This document shows, piece after piece, positions 10,268 through 17,712 of a stretch of DNA of 21,875 nucleotides (positions are counted from its first letter, which is position 1; each line of letters opens with the position of its first letter). This DNA is from a virus: IMG/VR virus record IMGVR_UViG_3300009703_000122, positions 1 through 21,875 of that record. One strand, given 5' to 3'. Both the position numbers and the translations under genes were made by a program. Under the pieces are notes generated by a model. That model ran no database searches. It was given only the letters and a program-made list of their open reading frames with translations, and was not told where the DNA came from.

Positions 10268-13200
10268 TTATACTCTCCTATAGAAATTAGATGCGTAACG
10301 ACCTTCCCAGTTAAGTGATTCAACTGTCACTGGATACGGGGTTTTACCCTCAATGGTTACTGAAAGGTTATTGTTGCGTTGATAAAGTGGGAGGATGTGT
10401 GTAGCACCTTCAGTAAGATTGACACTGTTAAGGAGGTACCTGTTTGCTTGCAGTGCTGTAATGGTCTGAGTCCTATCTGTAATGCCGAGGATTTTTACCT
10501 TGTAATCTACAGAACCAGAAAGACCAGTTTTAACTTTAAGCCTGTGTATGATTAGTTGGGATGTGGTGTCTGCATCAAACCTCCCTTCACCACCAGCTTG
10601 TACTACATAGAATCTTGGTAACTCAATGGACATATCATACTGATACCCAAGTACCATTTTCTTACCAACGTAGTTTCCAGTGATCTTGATGTGTTGGGTA
10701 GTGTTCTCATCAAAAGTAGTAATCGTTTCATTAGTTGAATCTCCATAAACAACTAATACTGGCGTTGTCCCTTGAAGTGGTTCATAGGGATAAAGAATGG
10801 TTGATTGATCAGTTGCAGAGTCGTACTCAACAATTGGTTCGTTGTACCACATATCAAGGCAGAGGTTTGTCTTGGAACCGCTTTCAAGCTCAATAAATCC
10901 TTGACTACTACTTTGAGCAACCCGGAAGCTAGTAAGATAGTAATTATTTCCAGATTTAACTACTGTGTTATATGTATTCTCATCGAAGAATTGATGCTCA
11001 AGTGTTCCTGGTAGTTTCCATCGATACCATGTATTGGTAATCTCTTCTCCACCAGTACGGTAGAAATTAAAGTTGTAAACGATATCAGTACCCAGCTGCC
11101 CAAAGGACACCAGAGAGACCGCAGGAGACGCTGTAACCGTGTCAATTGTGCTCGGGAGTAGTTCGGGTACCGGCTTGGTTTTCTCCGAGTACTGAGGGGC
11201 TTCTACGTTGCTTACACGTTGCAGCTCAAAGAACTTTGTATTGTCACTAGTCTTTGAAAAGAATGCAGAACTAGAACCAAGACTGATAGCTGGTAACTGC
11301 GGCTCAGCATTGAAACCAGAAAGCTTATTAATCTTTGCAGTCGTAGGGGATAGTAGATCAGATTCAGTAGTCAGTAAGAACTGCTGAGATTGTCCGAAGA
11401 TAACAAGACCAACAGCTTCTTGGTGTGTATAGAAGAGTTCTACTGGATCTGTAGTAGATACAGAACTATCGATTGGATCGTCGGGAGCTGTTGCTAGAGC
11501 AGACTTAGCAAAGAAGTCAAAGAAGTGCCCAGCACGACTAAGGATAATACTGTCACCCGAAAGGAATCCCATACGGTTCCGATACATGAACATGTCGTTG
11601 ATGTATCTATGACTATTACCGTCAGTTATAAAGTGTGGTGTTGGGTTCGTTTCCTCGTCACCAACTTTTCTATCTTCCCAGAAGTCCCATGCTTTGAATT
11701 CAAAGATACCATTTGCATTTACTTTTAATACATGCGGCATCGTATTCTTGTCAACGATGTAGTCGATATTAGATCCATTACTTTCATTCCAAGTACCTGG
11801 ACTGAAGTCTTCTCCATTCTCAGAGCGATACTCCATGTACATATCATCAACAGTGACATCAGTGCTGTTGATTATTTTTACTTTATAACCATTCTTGGCT
11901 TGTACTGGGAGGTTACCAACGTCGCTTATCTCATGCCTGAATACTTCAACTGATTGGTCTGTTGGACCAGAAACAGTAATGTCAAATTGCTGCTGAGAAT
12001 CTTTAATGTAGATGCCTGTACCAGTAGCTTGAAAAGTAAAGTCACCCCATTCAGTAGCGCCAGCATCAGCTAGAAATTGGGCATTAAAACTACCTGGACT
12101 AACTACACTCGCCCCACTTGCCATTTTACTTACAGTGTCGGCAGTGGTTGCAGCATAGGTTACAGAAGCAGTAATCGAAGAAGTAGTGGGAGATGTGGTT
12201 TGATTAAAGGATGTATCTTCTGTCCTTACATACCCTTCTTCGTGTGGCTGCTTTCCATTTGTGTCATTAAGTAGACGAGTAATGGTTATTTCATAGTTAC
12301 CACCAGCAAGCACATTGAAGTTGACAAATGCCTCGTCAAACTTAAATACTGCAGTTTTACTATTGGCAAGCCACTGCACTCTTTTCTTTTTATTGAGTAC
12401 AAAAGTAGTATCTTGAATAGTGACAAACTTCAAATCATTCTGAACGTTTAAAGTATCACTGTCTTTATCGTTATCAAAATAGCTAGTATTAGAAGTTGTT
12501 GCGGTAGCTGGGTTAAACAGCGTCCCATCAGTTGCCTGCTGCGCAGTTTCTAACGCTGTAAAGCTTGGAGCAGTCGGAGGTGTACCTGCAGGACTACCAG
12601 CTGGATCAACCGTAACTAACTCGTAAAGCACTGGGCTATTCAAGGTACCGAAGTTATAAGCATTAGGATTTACTGGTGCATAGATATCATCATTTAAGTT
12701 ATCCTCAGAACGATTAGTTCCAGTGCGGTACTCAGTACTACCTACTGTTATTGATGTAGTTTGAGCTGTACCAAGCGAGGCACCGTCTTTGTAAAAAATG
12801 TAATCAGCACCTGTCTTTACAACCGCTGTGTTTATAGTCCTAGTTACAGTACCATTATCTTTATTGTAAACAGCGTCGATTTGGAAGCTACTAGATAGTT
12901 GCTCATCAGAAGCAATTACATCTGTGAGATATTGATCCGCTTGAGTTTTATAATTTGTAAATCCTGTACCATATAACTGCCCAAAGGCTGTAGCTTCAGC
13001 AGTTATTGTTGAAGCAACTGGCCCAGTCACTCCAGTGTATCCAGCATACCCGGAAAAATCAACACCTCTAGGTATGCCTGATTCTTTATACCAGATTTTA
13101 ATATTAGGCTTTGCGGTATCTCCTGCAAAAAAGTATAGCTGCCCTACATACTTTGCATCCTCTCCAAGGATTGAGAACCAGTGACCTCCATTAATTGCTC

Positions 13201-13366
13201 CTCTTAGTGGTGCCTCAAACTTACCACCTGGACGTTTCATTAACCCAAGTGCATACTCTGGAAATGTATTCAGAGAATCTCTTACCTGCCCTGGGACTTT
13301 CTTATTATCCGGTTGCTGGCTAATGCCTCCCAGCAGGTTCGGTATCTTTTGGGTTACTGTTGTCAT
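10268..13366 (-). CDS. Tail tubular protein B (nozzle), T7 gp12-like
   Basis: 1032 residues. The N-terminus carries the hallmark of T7 gp12, IPNLLGGISQQPD (about residues 8-20) followed by MKRPGGKFEAP; T7 gp12 has a GGISQQPD...LQKRP start. The rest is beta-rich, with many short Ser/Thr/Gly segments, and ends NFYRRV. In T7 gp12 forms the hexameric nozzle below gp11 to which fibres attach. It is longer than T7 gp12 (about 794), the excess probably lying in the Thr/Ser-rich region at about residues 110-480. The start overlaps the stop of tail tube A as ATGA. Confidence 0.92.
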   Translation of the reverse strand: MTTVTQKIPNLLGGISQQPDNKKVPGQVRDSLNTFPEYALGLMKRPGGKFEAPLRGAINGGHWFSILGEDAKYVGQLYFFAGDTAKPNIKIWYKESGIPRGVDFSGYAGYTGVTGPVASTITAEATAFGQLYGTGFTNYKTQADQYLTDVIASDEQLSSSFQIDAVYNKDNGTVTRTINTAVVKTGADYIFYKDGASLGTAQTTSITVGSTEYRTGTNRSEDNLNDDIYAPVNPNAYNFGTLNSPVLYELVTVDPAGSPAGTPPTAPSFTALETAQQATDGTLFNPATATTSNTSYFDNDKDSDTLNVQNDLKFVTIQDTTFVLNKKKRVQWLANSKTAVFKFDEAFVNFNVLAGGNYEITITRLLNDTNGKQPHEEGYVRTEDTSFNQTTSPTTSSITASVTYAATTADTVSKMASGASVVSPGSFNAQFLADAGATEWGDFTFQATGTGIYIKDSQQQFDITVSGPTDQSVEVFRHEISDVGNLPVQAKNGYKVKIINSTDVTVDDMYMEYRSENGEDFSPGTWNESNGSNIDYIVDKNTMPHVLKVNANGIFEFKAWDFWEDRKVGDEETNPTPHFITDGNSHRYINDMFMYRNRMGFLSGDSIILSRAGHFFDFFAKSALATAPDDPIDSSVSTTDPVELFYTHQEAVGLVIFGQSQQFLLTTESDLLSPTTAKINKLSGFNAEPQLPAISLGSSSAFFSKTSDNTKFFELQRVSNVEAPQYSEKTKPVPELLPSTIDTVTASPAVSLVSFGQLGTDIVYNFNFYRTGGEEITNTWYRWKLPGTLEHQFFDENTYNTVVKSGNNYYLTSFRVAQSSSQGFIELESGSKTNLCLDMWYNEPIVEYDSATDQSTILYPYEPLQGTTPVLVVYGDSTNETITTFDENTTQHIKITGNYVGKKMVLGYQYDMSIELPRFYVVQAGGEGRFDADTTSQLIIHRLKVKTGLSGSVDYKVKILGITDRTQTITALQANRYLLNSVNLTEGATHILPLYQRNNNLSVTIEGKTPYPVTVESLNWEGRYASNFYRRV
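10275..10279 (-). promoter_or_regulatory. Shine-Dalgarno site AGGAG for the gp14-like gene
   Basis: AGGAG on the minus strand lies 9 bases before the ATG at 10265 and just before the stop of tail tube B. It stands out because most genes here lack a recognisable Shine-Dalgarno site. Confidence 0.7.
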
Positions 13367-14010
13367 CGTGCAAGAGCTTTAAACGGTTGATAGCTGTTGT
13401 AATGGAGACCATCCTTGGATCCAAAGATGCTGTAGTCTCCTTGATTTGTTTCATATTCCATAAGAGCTGCTCTTGTTTGGTCCTCCTCAACAGCAAGGAG
13501 TTGGACAAGCTCAGCACTGCCTACAAGTTTGATAGATACTTGTCTTGCTGCACGTGCAATGATGTGAGCTTGGAAGGCATAGGGTAGGTTGTCAAATCGG
13601 ATGAAGTAGACAACATCACAGTAGATATCTTCGTCAAATGTATATCCTTCTGTCTTATTCTTTTGGTGCCAGAAGCGGTCGTAAAGTTTACTAGTATTAT
13701 CGCTTGTGTCTAGCCTGCGAATTAGATTGTAGTTATTAAAATGCCGTGATTCATTGCTATCAATTTGCAGAACGTCATCAGCAATAGTAATTTTTTTATT
13801 TGCATCTGGTGTGAACTTAACAAGATATTCTGTGTTAAATGTCCAACCTTCTGCTTGTAGTTGGCGGTTGGTATCTCGTAGAGTTTGTAGGCAGATGTTG
13901 ACCTCGGGGTTTTGCATATCAAGGTCGAGGACAGGGGCCTGTCCTACTGAGCTAAGTATTTGATTTACTGCATCCAGTTCGGTGGACACTGCAGAGTTAG
14001 GGTTAGGCAT
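13363..14010 (-). CDS. Tail tubular protein A (adaptor), T7 gp11-like
   Basis: 215 residues from ATG at 14010. Similarity to T7 gp11 begins almost at once: ELDAVNQILSSVGQAPV (about residues 11-27), then RQLQAEGWTFN (about 49-59) and a C-terminal LVGSAELVQLLAVEEDQ region. Gp11 forms a ring joining portal to nozzle. The open frame extends upstream to a TTG at 14064, but that extension would translate through the terminator hairpin and adds residues with no family match, so the ATG at 14010 is preferred. No Shine-Dalgarno is visible; the start lies 13 bases past the terminator T-run. Tail tube B follows with an ATGA overlap. Confidence 0.9.
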   Translation of the reverse strand: MPNPNSAVSTELDAVNQILSSVGQAPVLDLDMQNPEVNICLQTLRDTNRQLQAEGWTFNTEYLVKFTPDANKKITIADDVLQIDSNESRHFNNYNLIRRLDTSDNTSKLYDRFWHQKNKTEGYTFDEDIYCDVVYFIRFDNLPYAFQAHIIARAARQVSIKLVGSAELVQLLAVEEDQTRAALMEYETNQGDYSIFGSKDGLHYNSYQPFKALAR

Positions 14011-14023
14011 GTCGTGTAGATAT

Positions 14024-14055
14024 AAAAAAAGGGGACCCCCGTAATGGAGATCCCC
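14024..14055 (-). terminator. Intrinsic terminator after the major capsid gene
   Basis: On the minus strand GGGGATCTCC and GGGGGTCCCC form a 10-bp stem (two G-U pairs) with an ATTAC loop, followed directly by seven T residues. It lies 24 bases after the capsid stop. T7 has its late terminator (T-phi) at the same place, between genes 10 and 11, where partial read-through lowers tail gene expression. Confidence 0.9.
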
Positions 14056-14079
14056 GAAAGACAAAAAACTATTTAGTTA

Positions 14080-15267
14080 TCAGGACCAAGAGTTGGCAGC
14101 CTTGTCGTAGGTAGAGAGTGTGCCACTTCCAGCACCAGTGTGGTTAGCACCAGCAGTCAAGGAGATAGCACCTGCAGGGTTCAGAGTACCGGCACCCATA
14201 GCAACCTTACCGACGATCAGGTCGCCCTGATACATCACGGAAACGTCACCATTGGTGGTCTGCACTTGAGGACCAACAGCTTCAACAACGCCCACGGAAT
14301 CCTTGTGGTAAATGAGACCACAGGTACCAAGGCCGTTAGCAGAAGCACCGACTCGGTAGTCGTTATTCTCACCAGCAACCCGTGTGTGAGCAAACCTATC
14401 GGGCATCACATTGTTCGACTTCTTGATGGTGATACCAGCAATCTGATAACCCCACTCACCGGAGCGAACGGCAGAGCCTTCCTCGTCACGGTTGATCGGG
14501 CTAATGATGTTATTAGAAACACCAGTAATCAACGAGTAGTACTGCTCAGGAGCAAGTACAGCAACACGTCCATTGGATGGGATGTTGTTCTCATCGAAGA
14601 TCTGTGCAGCACGATAGAACGATGCAACCAGTGCTGTGGGATCAGCAGCTCCGATCGGATTACTACTACCATCGACACCGAAGTACAGAACGTTGCCACC
14701 AGTTTGACCACTCACTGCTGCTCCTTCGCGTGATGCTTGTGCAACAGTTTTGAAGATGTTCTGGTCATAGCGATTGGCGAGAGCGTACGCAAGCTTGCGT
14801 GCGATTTCTCCGCGCAGATCGTAGTGAGCAAATACTTCGTCAAGGTTGTAGACGAAGGTAGAAGCGATTAGGAGGTCATCACAAATGATGGTCTTCTCTG
14901 CCACTGGCAGACCGTTTGATACAGCATTGACCGGGGGATCACCGGTACCAGGAGCATAGCCAGATTCACCAGGCTGGTTACCAGCGCTGTCGGGAGCCTG
15001 ACCAAGGATCGGGGTACCAGGGGTATGGTAATGACTATCAAGTCCACCAGTGAAGATGAACTGCATAGACTTACCGTTCCGCAGGGTACGGCTAGTTACA
15101 GTACCTTTTGCAACTTGTGCATCTTGGTAAGCCTTGAAGAGCTCACCACTAAACAGTTTCAGATAAGTTGCGTACTTTTCTGAAATAGCCTGTACACCAG
15201 GCAGGTAAGTATTAGTAAGAGCTGGAGCGGTTGAAGAACCAATACTCCAGGTATTCATATCAGCCAT
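14080..15267 (-). CDS. Major capsid protein, T7 gp10-like
   Basis: 395 residues, longer than T7 gp10A (about 344). The N-terminal region (YLKLFSGELFKAYQDA, then a TVTSRTLRNGKSMQFIFTG segment, about residues 36-76) is typical of T7-type capsid proteins with the HK97 fold. Further support comes from NRYDQNIFKTVAQASREG and the APEQYYSLI segment. The C-terminal ~60 residues are Gly/Ala/Thr-rich. It is the only large gene preceded by a real intergenic gap (159 bases), which holds a candidate phage promoter and hairpins, and it is followed by a strong terminator; both fit very high late expression. No Shine-Dalgarno is visible before ATG 15267, so the start relies on family fit. A second in-frame ATG is three codons in. 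Confidence 0.93.
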   Translation of the reverse strand: MADMNTWSIGSSTAPALTNTYLPGVQAISEKYATYLKLFSGELFKAYQDAQVAKGTVTSRTLRNGKSMQFIFTGGLDSHYHTPGTPILGQAPDSAGNQPGESGYAPGTGDPPVNAVSNGLPVAEKTIICDDLLIASTFVYNLDEVFAHYDLRGEIARKLAYALANRYDQNIFKTVAQASREGAAVSGQTGGNVLYFGVDGSSNPIGAADPTALVASFYRAAQIFDENNIPSNGRVAVLAPEQYYSLITGVSNNIISPINRDEEGSAVRSGEWGYQIAGITIKKSNNVMPDRFAHTRVAGENNDYRVGASANGLGTCGLIYHKDSVGVVEAVGPQVQTTNGDVSVMYQGDLIVGKVAMGAGTLNPAGAISLTAGANHTGAGSGTLSTYDKAANSWS

Positions 15268-15281
15268 TGTAATAAATTAAA

Positions 15282-15317
15282 AGAGATAGTTTACGAGTAT
15301 CTCTAAAGCGCTTTAGA
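15282..15317 (-). promoter_or_regulatory. Tandem hairpins in the capsid gene 5' leader
   Basis: A perfect 16-bp palindrome TCTAAAGCGCTTTAGA (15302-15317) overlaps a second inverted repeat, AGAGATA/TATCTCT (15298-15304 with 15282-15288). Both lie just downstream of the candidate promoter and about 15 bases before the capsid ATG. They share bases, so they may be alternative RNA folds that affect stability or processing of the capsid message. Confidence 0.55.
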
Positions 15318-15332
15318 TATTTAGTTGTATTG
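15317..15332 (-). promoter_or_regulatory. Candidate T7-class phage RNA polymerase promoter
   Basis: The minus strand reads CAATACAACTAAATAT, matching the T7 late promoter core TAATACGACTCACTAT at 12 of 16 positions without gaps. It sits about 50 bases upstream of the capsid ATG, where T7 has its strongest promoter (phi10). The +1 GGG of T7 is not kept (CTAAAG follows). Promoter recognition differs between T7-like phages, so this is a candidate from resemblance and position only. Confidence 0.4.
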
Positions 15333-15348
15333 TTTGTGGTCTATCCCA

Positions 15349-15360
15349 CCGTCATGACGG
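15349..15360. repeat. Perfect 12-bp palindrome CCGTCATGACGG
   Basis: A perfect inverted repeat upstream of the candidate capsid promoter. It could be a protein-binding site or, in a transcript entering from upstream, part of a processing hairpin. Function unknown. Confidence 0.5.
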
Positions 15361-15392
15361 CGAAGGGTATCCTCGTAAGGGCCAACGCCAAT

Positions 15393-15436
15393 AGGTAAGG
15401 GGGGAATTGAACCCCCCGAAGTAAACCTACTTACCT
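15393..15436 (-). other. tRNA T-arm and acceptor-like hairpin (no complete tRNA)
   Basis: On the minus strand a GGGGG stem closes a seven-base TTCAATT loop, giving GGTTCAATTCC, which fits the tRNA T-arm consensus GGTTCRANYCC. CTTACCT follows directly and pairs over all 7 bases with AGGTAAG at 15430-15436. Only 13 bases lie between the 5' strand and the T-stem, so D and anticodon arms are absent and no CCA follows. The 5' strand overlaps the stop of the 34-residue gene. It may be a tRNA relic, an integration-type site, a tRNA mimic or a processing hairpin. Confidence 0.5.
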
Positions 15437-15531
15437 TGTTTCTTGTAGGTAACGCCGCGATACTTCAGCTTAGAAACCTTCTCGGCTTCTTTCTGCTCAC
15501 GTACGCGAGCTTGCAGTTCAACATTAGGCAT
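15427..15531 (-). CDS. 34-residue peptide with LKYRGVTYKK motif
   Basis: A short gene from ATG 15531 to TAG 15427. A GGAG Shine-Dalgarno lies 7 bases upstream, one of the few good ones in the window. The peptide has a charged, helical first half (ELQARVREQKEAEK) and a basic end with LKYRGVTYKK. The YRGxxY motif recalls short cyanobacterial proteins with a YRGVxY start (DUF4278 type), but the match is too short to assign. Its 3' end overlaps the tRNA-like hairpin. Function unknown. Confidence 0.65.
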   Translation of the reverse strand: MPNVELQARVREQKEAEKVSKLKYRGVTYKKQGK

Positions 15532-15538
15532 GATGAAT

Positions 15539-15542
15539 CTCC
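15539..15542 (-). promoter_or_regulatory. Shine-Dalgarno site GGAG for the 34-residue gene
   Basis: GGAG on the minus strand with 7 bases to ATG 15531. It is the main support that this very short frame is translated. Confidence 0.6.
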
Positions 15543-15544
15543 AT

Positions 15545-15578
15545 TGAAGTACCACACCCCCGTTCCATGGTGTGGGTG
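15545..15578 (-). other. Intergenic hairpin between two small genes
   Basis: CCACACC and GGTGTGG on the minus strand form a 7-bp stem with a 10-base loop between the 60- and 34-residue genes. No T-run follows, so it is not a standard terminator. An RNA processing or stability role is possible. Confidence 0.4.
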
Positions 15579-15761
15579 TTATGCGTCCAACATGAAAGTT
15601 TCTTCCAGTACTACACGTTGCAGACTGTCTCTTAGATATCGATAGTATTCCTGCTCAGCAGCATCTCCACCTGGCCATTGGTCAAGAGCGAAATGAACTG
15701 CCTTGAGCATCATCTTTAAAGAGGTGGCTGTAAATTGTAACTCGTAGATGTTTTCTTCCAT
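15579..15761 (-). CDS. Small hypothetical protein (60 residues)
   Basis: An acidic, helical protein with aromatic residues (MEENIYELQF start, YYRYLRDSLQRVVLEE near the end); no signal peptide or membrane span. It begins 19 bases after the stop of the secreted beta-rich protein and follows it in the psbA cassette. The gap contains a 10-bp palindrome (AACGTACGTT). No Shine-Dalgarno site is visible. I do not recognise the family. Spacing, strand and ordinary amino acid composition support a real gene. Confidence 0.6.
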   Translation of the reverse strand: MEENIYELQFTATSLKMMLKAVHFALDQWPGGDAAEQEYYRYLRDSLQRVVLEETFMLDA

Positions 15762-15780
15762 GAGGATGAACGTACGTTAC

Positions 15781-16152
15781 TTAGAACTTATATTTCAGGC
15801 CAGCTTTTACACCAACTGAGACGTTCTCAAACTCCAATCCTTCTGGTGTCATCGCAGCAACTTCACCATATACTGAGGTCTTTTCAGTAACAGTGACGCT
15901 ACCACCAACCTTTCCAGATACTGCGGTGACCGAATCAGAACCATCAGGGAAGTTAAGTGCTGGGCCACCTTGGATGTACCAAGATGAAGCATTCACTTCC
16001 CCTTCAACACCAAAATGGGTCTCCAGCAAAGTGGAACCGTAGTCATTGCCAGCGAAGCCTGAGTTGGATTCAACGTTGACATAAGCACCTGCGAAAGCAG
16101 GAGTAGAAAAAGAAGCCACCGCAATGGTGGTAAGGAAAAGTTTGTTAGTCAT
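15781..16152 (-). CDS. Secreted outer-membrane-barrel-like protein
   Basis: 123 residues. A clear signal peptide (basic start, hydrophobic core, cleavage likely after Ala21 in TPAFA|GAY) is followed by about 100 residues of alternating polar and nonpolar strands, with Gly at turns (YIQGGPALNF, SGKVGGSVTVTEK, VGVKAGLKYKF). The terminal Phe is typical of outer-membrane barrels that use the Bam machinery. At this size it would make a small or partial barrel. It lies 20 bases after psbA, so is probably co-transcribed. Similar short exported proteins are, to my knowledge, found in marine cyanobacteria and their phages. The role could be outer-membrane remodelling or superinfection exclusion, but this is inference. 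Confidence 0.65.
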   Translation of the reverse strand: MTNKLFLTTIAVASFSTPAFAGAYVNVESNSGFAGNDYGSTLLETHFGVEGEVNASSWYIQGGPALNFPDGSDSVTAVSGKVGGSVTVTEKTSVYGEVAAMTPEGLEFENVSVGVKAGLKYKF

Positions 16153-16172
16153 AATAAATAGATAATGTATAA

Positions 16173-17240
16173 TTAACCAAGCACTGGCGCAGTATGTGTC
16201 GCCAGGTCGAGGGGGAAGTTATGAGCATTACGCTCGTGCATCACTTCAATACCAAGGTCAGCCCTGTTGAGAACATCTCCCCAAGTATTAATGACGCGAG
16301 ATTCAGAATCAATAATTGATTGATTGAAATTAAAACCATTGAGATTAAATGCCATAGTGCTTACCCCCAAAGAAGTAAGCCAAATACCAGCAACTGGCCA
16401 AGCAGCCAAAAAGAAATGAAGACTGCGTGAGTTGTTGAAGCTGGCGTATTGAAAAATGAGTCGGCCAAAATACCCATGCGCTGCAACAATGTTGTAGGTC
16501 TCTTCTTCTTGTCCAAACTTATACCCCTTGTTGTGTGATTCACTTTCTGTGGTCTCACGTACTAGGGATGACGTGACAAGACTGCCATGCATCGCGCTGA
16601 AGAGCGCTCCACCAAACACACCAGCCACACCAAGCATGTGGAAAGGGTGCATAAGAATGTTGTGCTCCGCTTGGAACACAAGCATGAAGTTGAAGGTACC
16701 TGAAATACCAAGTGGCATACCATCAGAGAATGATCCCTGACCGAAGGGGTACACCAAGAATACGGCGGCAGCGGCTGCGACTGGTGCTGAGTATGCGACA
16801 CTAATCCACGGCCTCATTCCCAGTCGATAACTAAGTTCCCATTCGCGTCCCAAGTAAGCGAAGACACCGACAAGGAAGTGGAAGACCACGAGCTGATATG
16901 GACCTCCGTTGTATAGCCATTCACTAAGTGATCCTGCTTCCCATAGTGGGTAGAGGTGGAGTCCGATGGCATTTGAAGAGGGCACGACGGCGCCCGATAT
17001 GATGTTGTTTCCGTAGAGCAGGGATCCTGCAACTGGTTCTCTGATTCCATCAATGTCAACAGGTGGTGCGGCGATGAATGCCAGGATGAAACATGTTGTG
17101 GCAGCCAGCAGACATGGAATCATGATGACTCCAAACCAACCGACATACATACGATTCTGAGTGCTTGTCACCCAGCTACAAAAGGACTCCCATGCCTCCC
17201 CTACGGAATTACGTGGGAGTACTTGGGTCATACTATTCAT
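16173..17240 (-). CDS. psbA: Photosystem II reaction-centre protein D1
   Basis: 355 residues from ATG 17240, or 352 from ATG 17231; the second start gives standard D1 numbering and may be the true one. Hallmarks are present: RMYVGWFGV, the Tyr161-containing [18 protein letters not shown] (with Asp170), [16 protein letters not shown] (Glu189, His190, His198), the [17 protein letters not shown] loop, [15 protein letters not shown] (Ser264, His272) and [15 protein letters not shown] (His332, Glu333, His337, Asp342, Ala344). Position 130 is Glu ([15 protein letters not shown]), as in high-light type D1. After Ala344, the normal processing site, only eight residues remain. All manganese-cluster ligands seen are kept, so it should be functional. 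Cyanophage D1 replaces the fast-turning-over host protein during infection. It overlaps the upstream stop by 8 bases. Confidence 0.98.
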   Translation of the reverse strand: MNSMTQVLPRNSVGEAWESFCSWVTSTQNRMYVGWFGVIMIPCLLAATTCFILAFIAAPPVDIDGIREPVAGSLLYGNNIISGAVVPSSNAIGLHLYPLWEAGSLSEWLYNGGPYQLVVFHFLVGVFAYLGREWELSYRLGMRPWISVAYSAPVAAAAAVFLVYPFGQGSFSDGMPLGISGTFNFMLVFQAEHNILMHPFHMLGVAGVFGGALFSAMHGSLVTSSLVRETTESESHNKGYKFGQEEETYNIVAAHGYFGRLIFQYASFNNSRSLHFFLAAWPVAGIWLTSLGVSTMAFNLNGFNFNQSIIDSESRVINTWGDVLNRADLGIEVMHERNAHNFPLDLATHTAPVLG

Positions 17241-17712
17241 TTAAAATTGATACGATAGGTACTACGTCATGACAGAGAACTTCAACTCTAGACCCAGGTC
17301 TAAAGGTAAAGCCCGCATTCATAATTTCAGTGCATTTCAGTGCACGTACTAGCTCATAATCGAGCCGCATTTTTTCTTCGTGACGCTTAGCTATACGCTT
17401 ACATTGGTCACGCATCTCTACATCCAAGGGCACCATAAGGCTCAGCTGCACACCCCAGTTATCACTTTTTACATACCCTGTGTGGTCGTATGGAGTTGTA
17501 TCATTCCCCATATAAAAAGGCGACAGGGTAACAGTGGGTCCATTACATGAGTTACCACCAGCAAAGTATTGTCTAGATGGAGCTCCATTATTTTGGAATT
17601 GCACTGCTTGATTAGTGACATTGCCTGTAGCTGCTGCTACTGGGTTTGAGGTGTTCTGTACCCTTGGTTCTTCAGCATATACTGGGCTTACTGAGAGAAG
17701 ACCGACAAGGAT
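17233..17712 (-). CDS. Exported Cys-containing protein lacking a normal start codon
   Basis: This frame encodes about 159 residues after a point that looks like a signal peptide ([16 protein letters not shown]). The mature part has Asn/Gln/Thr-rich sequence, then [13 protein letters not shown], a charged helix with [14 protein letters not shown] and LKCTEIM, and VLCHDVVPI; four cysteines suggest periplasmic disulfides. No ATG, GTG or TTG lies near the signal peptide. The frame stays open upstream to 18135, but that part (Cys/Ser/Arg/Tyr-rich) is a shadow of the overlapping 117-residue gene in another frame. Possible explanations are a non-AUG start (an ATC at 17712), a -1 frameshift from the upstream gene, or a sequence error. 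It ends 8 bases inside psbA. I do not recognise the family. Confidence 0.6.
   Translation of the reverse strand: MLVGLLSVSPVYAEEPRVQNTSNPVAAATGNVTNQAVQFQNNGAPSRQYFAGGNSCNGPTVTLSPFYMGNDTTPYDHTGYVKSDNWGVQLSLMVPLDVEMRDQCKRIAKRHEEKMRLDYELVRALKCTEIMNAGFTFRPGSRVEVLCHDVVPIVSILNE

Noticed and set aside
14011-14064. TTG start for tail tube A
   Set aside because: It would translate the capsid terminator, and gp11 similarity begins only after ATG 14010.
15393-15480. A complete tRNA gene around the T-arm-like hairpin
   Set aside because: No 5' acceptor strand lies at the usual 70-90 base distance; the only matching strand is 13 bases before the T-stem, and D and anticodon arms cannot be formed.
15762-15780. 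AACGTACGTT palindrome as a regulatory site
   Set aside because: A 10-bp palindrome alone, in a 19-base gap with no promoter-like neighbours, is too weak to list as a feature.
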